Part shown: positions 61,359 through 64,000 of the stretch, piece after piece
How positions within the stretch are numbered: the stretch's first letter is position 1
Layout of the letters: every line of letters begins with the position of its first letter
NCBI GenBank assembly: GCA_949299755.1
Contig: CASGBA010000002.1
Coordinates: forward strand, 62,001-126,000
DNA length: 64,000 bases
Direction of reading: 5' to 3'
DNA from: an uncultured Treponema sp.
GTDB taxonomy: Bacteria; Spirochaetota; Spirochaetia; Treponematales; Treponemataceae
Made by a program: the position numbers and the translations under genes
Notes under the pieces: model-generated
Told to the model about the DNA's origin: nothing
The model's input: the letters and a program-made list of their open reading frames with translations, nothing else
Databases searched by the model: none

Positions 61359-62105
61359 TCATTGCCCGGGATTTTCCGTCATATTCTTATGTTCCGGAAA
61401 AATACTGTAGGAAACTGAATAATCATATACATCAGCCTTTTCGATTTTTTTAATAAAGCCGACCACAAAATATGTCAGCGGAAGGAAAACAACTTCCACC
61501 GCTGTTTTCAAGAGATAATTTGAAGCGGCCATCACAATTAAAACAGGAAGGGAATATAAACCGTAGAAAGCGACGGACACAAAAATCACAGTATCAAAGA
61601 ACTGCCCCGCCAAGGTGGAAGTAATTGCCCTGAACCAAAAAAACCGTCCCCGGGTAACCACTTTTATCTTTGAAAGGGTAACGGAATTAACATATTCACC
61701 GGAAAAATAACCCAGTATGCTTGCCAGGGCAATCCGAGGAACCTGCCGCAGGATATTGTCAAAATCACTTTGGAATGTCCACTCGGCCTGGGCGGGAAGC
61801 ACGCCGACAAACGCAATCGACAGGCTCATGAGCACCAGCGTTGCGAATCCGGTCCAGATGACCTTCCGCGCCGCGCGGTAACCGTATACTTCGGTGAGGA
61901 TGTCCCCGAAAATATACGAAAGCGGGAACAGGATTGTCCCGCCGTCAAAAACGAACGGTCCTATTTGCAGCATTTTCGCCGCAAGAATGTTGGAAAGGAC
62001 GAGCACCCCGGTGAAAAGCCCGGCGACCGCCGGAAGCAGGGAAAAGCCGGTGTTCACGGCGGACACCGGCGGGGAAATTTCTTTGCCATCACGATTCAGT
62101 TTCAT
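61359..62105 (-). CDS. Queuosine-precursor transporter YhhQ (DUF165/VUT family)
   Basis: An integral membrane protein of about 248 residues with six or seven helices. Family marks are LSNILAAKMLQIGPFVFDGGTILFP with FPLSYIFGDILTEVYGYRAARKVIW, and later FFWFRAITSTLAGQFFDTVIFVS. It would import 7-cyano- or 7-aminomethyl-7-deazaguanine for tRNA queuosine. The frame extends to a GTG at 62123, but the ATG at 62103-62105 is preferred. It lies 48 bases before parA on the same strand. Confidence 0.88.
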   Translation of the reverse strand: MKLNRDGKEISPPVSAVNTGFSLLPAVAGLFTGVLVLSNILAAKMLQIGPFVFDGGTILFPLSYIFGDILTEVYGYRAARKVIWTGFATLVLMSLSIAFVGVLPAQAEWTFQSDFDNILRQVPRIALASILGYFSGEYVNSVTLSKIKVVTRGRFFWFRAITSTLAGQFFDTVIFVSVAFYGLYSLPVLIVMAASNYLLKTAVEVVFLPLTYFVVGFIKKIEKADVYDYSVSYSIFPEHKNMTENPGQ

Positions 62106-62178
62106 ATGCGAATATTTGCGCACAACAGAAAAAAAATCAAGGAGGCTGCCCCGCCGGAATCAGGATGCGCCGGGAACG

Positions 62179-63150
62179 TCATTCGGCGGACAGCGCCCGG
62201 TACGCTTCCTGCGGAAGCATATCCAGCCATTCCACAGCCCTTTGATTCAGGTTAGCGTTCGCGGCGATATGGGCGAACGGAGAGTCCGCGGCGGCACCAT
62301 GCCAATGAACGACTCCGGGAGGACAGATAGCCACATCGCCAGGGAGCATCACCTGAACTTCCTGCCCTTCAATCTGGTGGTAGCCGATTCCGTCGGTGGC
62401 AATCAGAACCTGACCGCCCTCGTGACGGTGCCAGCGGTTGATTACACCGGGTTCAAAAACCACATAGTGCAGGCCGGGAGAACCGGCGGCATTCCCGTCC
62501 CCGGCCAAATCCGAAAGATAAACCGTCCCGCTGAAATTGACGGATTCCGACGCCTGCCCTTTGGGGAACATAAAGCCGCCGTCCCCGGGTTTGCGGCCGG
62601 GGAACTCCTCCTGCTCCAGCGCGGCGTATTCTTCGTCGCTCACATGCTGAACCGGCCCGTCATCATGCGCGCCCGTATATCCGGCGTCATAAATCACCAT
62701 CTGCGAGAACCAGCTGTCGGGCGCGGCGCCGTGCCAATGCCTCGCTCCGGCGGGAATCTGCACGACATCACCCTCCCGAAGAATCCAGGCTTTTTTGCCC
62801 TCCTCCTGGTAATAGCCGACGCCGCCCGTCACCATGACAATCATGCCGCCGTGACGGTGCCATGCGCTGCGCGCCCCGGGCTCAAACACAATGTTGTTTG
62901 TCTGCGGAAAATCATATGTGCCGTCGGCGACTATCATGTCCTCACGGTATACGGTGCCGATGAAGGACGGGGAGCTGATGTCCCTCCCGACGGGGAATTC
63001 AATCTCCTCTTTCGCAAAGATTCTTCCTCCCCCGGAAACAGCGGTCTCCTCCGGCACACCCTGCGGAACCTGTTTTGAGCTTGCGCAGGAAAAAAGAAGC
63101 GGCAGCGACAATACAGCGGAAATGCGTTTCAGCGTATTCTTCATGTTCAT
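62179..63150 (-). CDS. Bicupin lipoprotein
   Basis: A 323-residue exported protein. The signal ends LSLPLLFSCASS, a lipobox with Cys at about residue 23. Two cupin domains follow, each with two histidines plus Glu/Gln type metal ligands: SAWHRHGGMIVMVTGG and ARHWHGAAPDSWF in the first, and NRWHRHEGGQVLIATDG and VVHWHGAAADSPF in the second. The halves are clear copies of each other, so the gene arose by domain duplication. Similar cupins act as hydroxynitrile lyases, tetralin-type oxygenases or simple carbon-carbon lyases. The substrate here is unknown. Its base composition is GC-richer than its left neighbours. Confidence 0.85.
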   Translation of the reverse strand: MNMKNTLKRISAVLSLPLLFSCASSKQVPQGVPEETAVSGGGRIFAKEEIEFPVGRDISSPSFIGTVYREDMIVADGTYDFPQTNNIVFEPGARSAWHRHGGMIVMVTGGVGYYQEEGKKAWILREGDVVQIPAGARHWHGAAPDSWFSQMVIYDAGYTGAHDDGPVQHVSDEEYAALEQEEFPGRKPGDGGFMFPKGQASESVNFSGTVYLSDLAGDGNAAGSPGLHYVVFEPGVINRWHRHEGGQVLIATDGIGYHQIEGQEVQVMLPGDVAICPPGVVHWHGAAADSPFAHIAANANLNQRAVEWLDMLPQEAYRALSAE

Positions 63151-63273
63151 TTTATACCTCCGAACAATGGTTTTCCATGAAATATATTTGAATCATAAAG
63201 CCGGGAGTAACCACCGGGTCAAGAACTTACGCTCTTTTTCCGCATTTTTTTCAATTTTTCAAGGAAGCGGCGC

Positions 63274-63300
63274 AAAAAAAGCCGCCGTTAAACGGCGGCT
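63274..63300 (-). terminator. Terminator of hsp20
   Basis: On the minus strand the arms GCCGCCG and CGGCGGC with a TTTAA-type loop are followed by seven T. It lies 19 bases after the hsp20 stop and separates it from the bicupin gene. Confidence 0.88.
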
Positions 63301-63318
63301 TCAGGCTCTTTTGGAAAA

Positions 63319-63759
63319 TTAAGTCGTTTTGATTTCAATCATCTTCGGCTGGTTTTCCGGACGGCGCGGGATGTTGATTTCCAGAATACCGTCTTTGAAC
63401 GAAGCCTGCACAGCGTCGGGATTGATGTCGGCGGGAAGAGTGAACTTCCTGCTGAAAGACGTCATCCTGCGCTCCCTGATGAGATACTCGCCGGCTTTGT
63501 TGTCTTTGCCTTCGGCTTTTTTCTCGACACTGTCCTCGTGCCTGGAAGAAATCGAAAGGATACGGTCCTTCAGGCTGATTTCAACGTCCTTGTCTTTGTA
63601 GCCGGGAAGCTCCATTTCCATAATGTACGCATTCTCGGTTTCCTTCACGTCAACGCGGGGCGCCGAAGCGGTTGTCGCGGGAACCAAAAAGTTCATGCCG
63701 CGGTCGAATGCATCGAAAATGTCCGAAAAAGCAGGGTTAAAAAGGCTTAATGAGTTCAT
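63319..63759 (-). CDS. Small heat-shock protein, Hsp20 family
   Basis: A 146-residue holdase with an alpha-crystallin domain at about residues 35-135. Typical parts are VDVKETENAYIMEMELPGYKD, VEISLKDRILSISSRHED and the closing FTLPADINPDAVQASFKDGILEINIPR. The C-terminal IEI triad (MIEIKTT) is the oligomer contact. It has a strong AAGGAGG before the ATG. A sigma-54-type promoter and a long perfect hairpin precede it, so it seems to be controlled in a special way. The standard CIRCE repeat is absent. Confidence 0.95.
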   Translation of the reverse strand: MNSLSLFNPAFSDIFDAFDRGMNFLVPATTASAPRVDVKETENAYIMEMELPGYKDKDVEISLKDRILSISSRHEDSVEKKAEGKDNKAGEYLIRERRMTSFSRKFTLPADINPDAVQASFKDGILEINIPRRPENQPKMIEIKTT

Positions 63760-63795
63760 AGTGAACCTCCTTAAATAAAGTTTTGCAGTTTTATA

Positions 63796-63814
63796 ATTCC
63801 GGTCAAACCGGAAT
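63796..63814. promoter_or_regulatory. Perfect palindrome in the hsp20 leader
   Basis: ATTCCGGT-CAA-ACCGGAAT is an 8-bp perfect inverted repeat, 37 bases before the hsp20 start codon and within the leader that the upstream promoter would make. It could be an RNA hairpin affecting translation or stability, or an operator. Confidence 0.55.
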
Positions 63815-63854
63815 CTTGCAGCCTGAGTTTCTTCTCAAACTACACTTATATATT

Positions 63855-63870
63855 AGCAATAAACATGCCA
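63855..63870 (-). promoter_or_regulatory. Sigma-54-type promoter of hsp20
   Basis: The minus strand reads TGGCATG-TTTA-TTGCT. The consensus is TGGCACG-N4-TTGCW, so there is one mismatch and the GG and GC pairs are exactly ten bases apart. The start of transcription would be near 63844, giving a leader of about 85 nt that contains the palindrome. Confidence 0.6.
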
Positions 63871-63939
63871 ACTTTCATATTTTTTTTCACCAATATATAT
63901 ATTTTTTTTCGTATTTATTTATAACATAAAGATTTAGAG

Positions 63940-64000
63940 ATGAAGAAAAAAAAATCATCCGGCGTGCGCAGGTTTTTATCCGGAGGCGGAAATTTTAAAA
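63940..64000 (+). CDS. Possible start of a gene running off the right edge
   Basis: An ATG at 63940 opens a frame MKKKKSSGVRRFLSGGGNFK that stays open to the end of the window, on the strand opposite to hsp20. The Lys-rich start and the A/T-rich stretch before it (TATAAC at 63919-63924) would fit a gene, but 20 codons are too few to identify and the ribosome site is weak (AGAG). Confidence 0.3.
   Translation, partial: MKKKKSSGVRRFLSGGGNFK

Noticed and set aside
61894-63078. A 394-codon plus-strand open frame opposite the bicupin and YhhQ genes
   Set aside because: It is low-complexity in character and overlaps two well-supported genes on the other strand, again in a GC-rich patch.
1-64000. 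CRISPR arrays, insertion sequences, prophage genes and attachment sites
   Set aside because: No spaced direct repeats, transposase or integrase frames, or terminal inverted repeats were found by reading. The GC-rich block has no mobility gene at its edges.

Overview
The window looks like part of a free-living or gut-associated spirochaete chromosome, most likely a Treponema-type organism, though this is inference. The signs are a large CheA/B/R/D/W/Y chemotaxis locus with a stand-alone FliG-like protein, a patatin-barrel (type Vd) protein, a tmRNA whose tag reads AENNDSYALAA, plant-polysaccharide glycoside hydrolases, and a moderate base composition with one sharply GC-richer block. Almost all genes lie on the minus strand in long, tightly spaced runs.

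Layout. 1-5.6 kb: arginine biosynthesis (argG cut by the window edge, argD, argB, argJ) with a CBS-domain cation/proton antiporter inserted. 5.6-8.1 kb: a patatin-barrel outer-membrane protein. 8-16.1 kb: chemotaxis operon STAS-cheA-cheR-cheB-cheY-mcp-cheW-cheW. 16.2-20.1 kb: a divergent cheW, then a minus-strand unit of a MinD/ParA-like ATPase, a soluble coiled-coil protein with a decayed MCP tip, and cheD. 20.2-30.1 kb: one apparent sugar-alcohol operon, made of a lipoprotein solute-binding protein, two permeases, two different ATPases, a zinc dehydrogenase like erythritol/L-threitol dehydrogenase, an SDR like D-threitol dehydrogenase, DhaK, DhaL and an RpiB-type isomerase. Together these match a tetritol-to-erythrose-4-phosphate route. 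Its promoter carries a run of 12 G between a good -35 and a good -10, the arrangement of a slipped-strand phase-variable promoter. 30.3-36 kb: a DUF624 membrane protein, an HPt protein with an HD-GYP response regulator, a GH13 lipoprotein and a secreted GH5 glucanase. 36-43.1 kb: ClpB, a small unknown protein, a PreP-type M16 protease and a FliG-like protein. 43.2-45.6 kb: a metal-sensing ArsR regulator with operator and a Zn/Cd-type P1B ATPase. 45.7-49.5 kb: a GGDEF protein, a small membrane protein, and a divergent pyridoxal kinase/MocR pair. 49.5-53.4 kb: ssrA, guaA and purA. 53.4-61.3 kb: surface-polysaccharide precursor genes (wecA-like, manC, rfbBDCA) with parB and parA. 61.4-64 kb: a queuosine-precursor transporter, a bicupin lipoprotein and an hsp20 gene with a clear sigma-54-type promoter.

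The points most worth following are the phase-variable tetritol operon and its GC mosaic, the RpiB homologue that lacks the usual ring-opening histidines, the MinD/MCP-like pair beside cheD as a possible array-positioning module, the pentapeptide-like tails shared by the MCP and a CheW, a recurring leaderless promoter geometry (-10 about 5-7 nt before ATG, no Shine-Dalgarno), and the sigma-54 promoter of hsp20. No CRISPR array, insertion sequence or tRNA gene was seen. Apart from ssrA, no gene-free stretch exceeds 300 bases.
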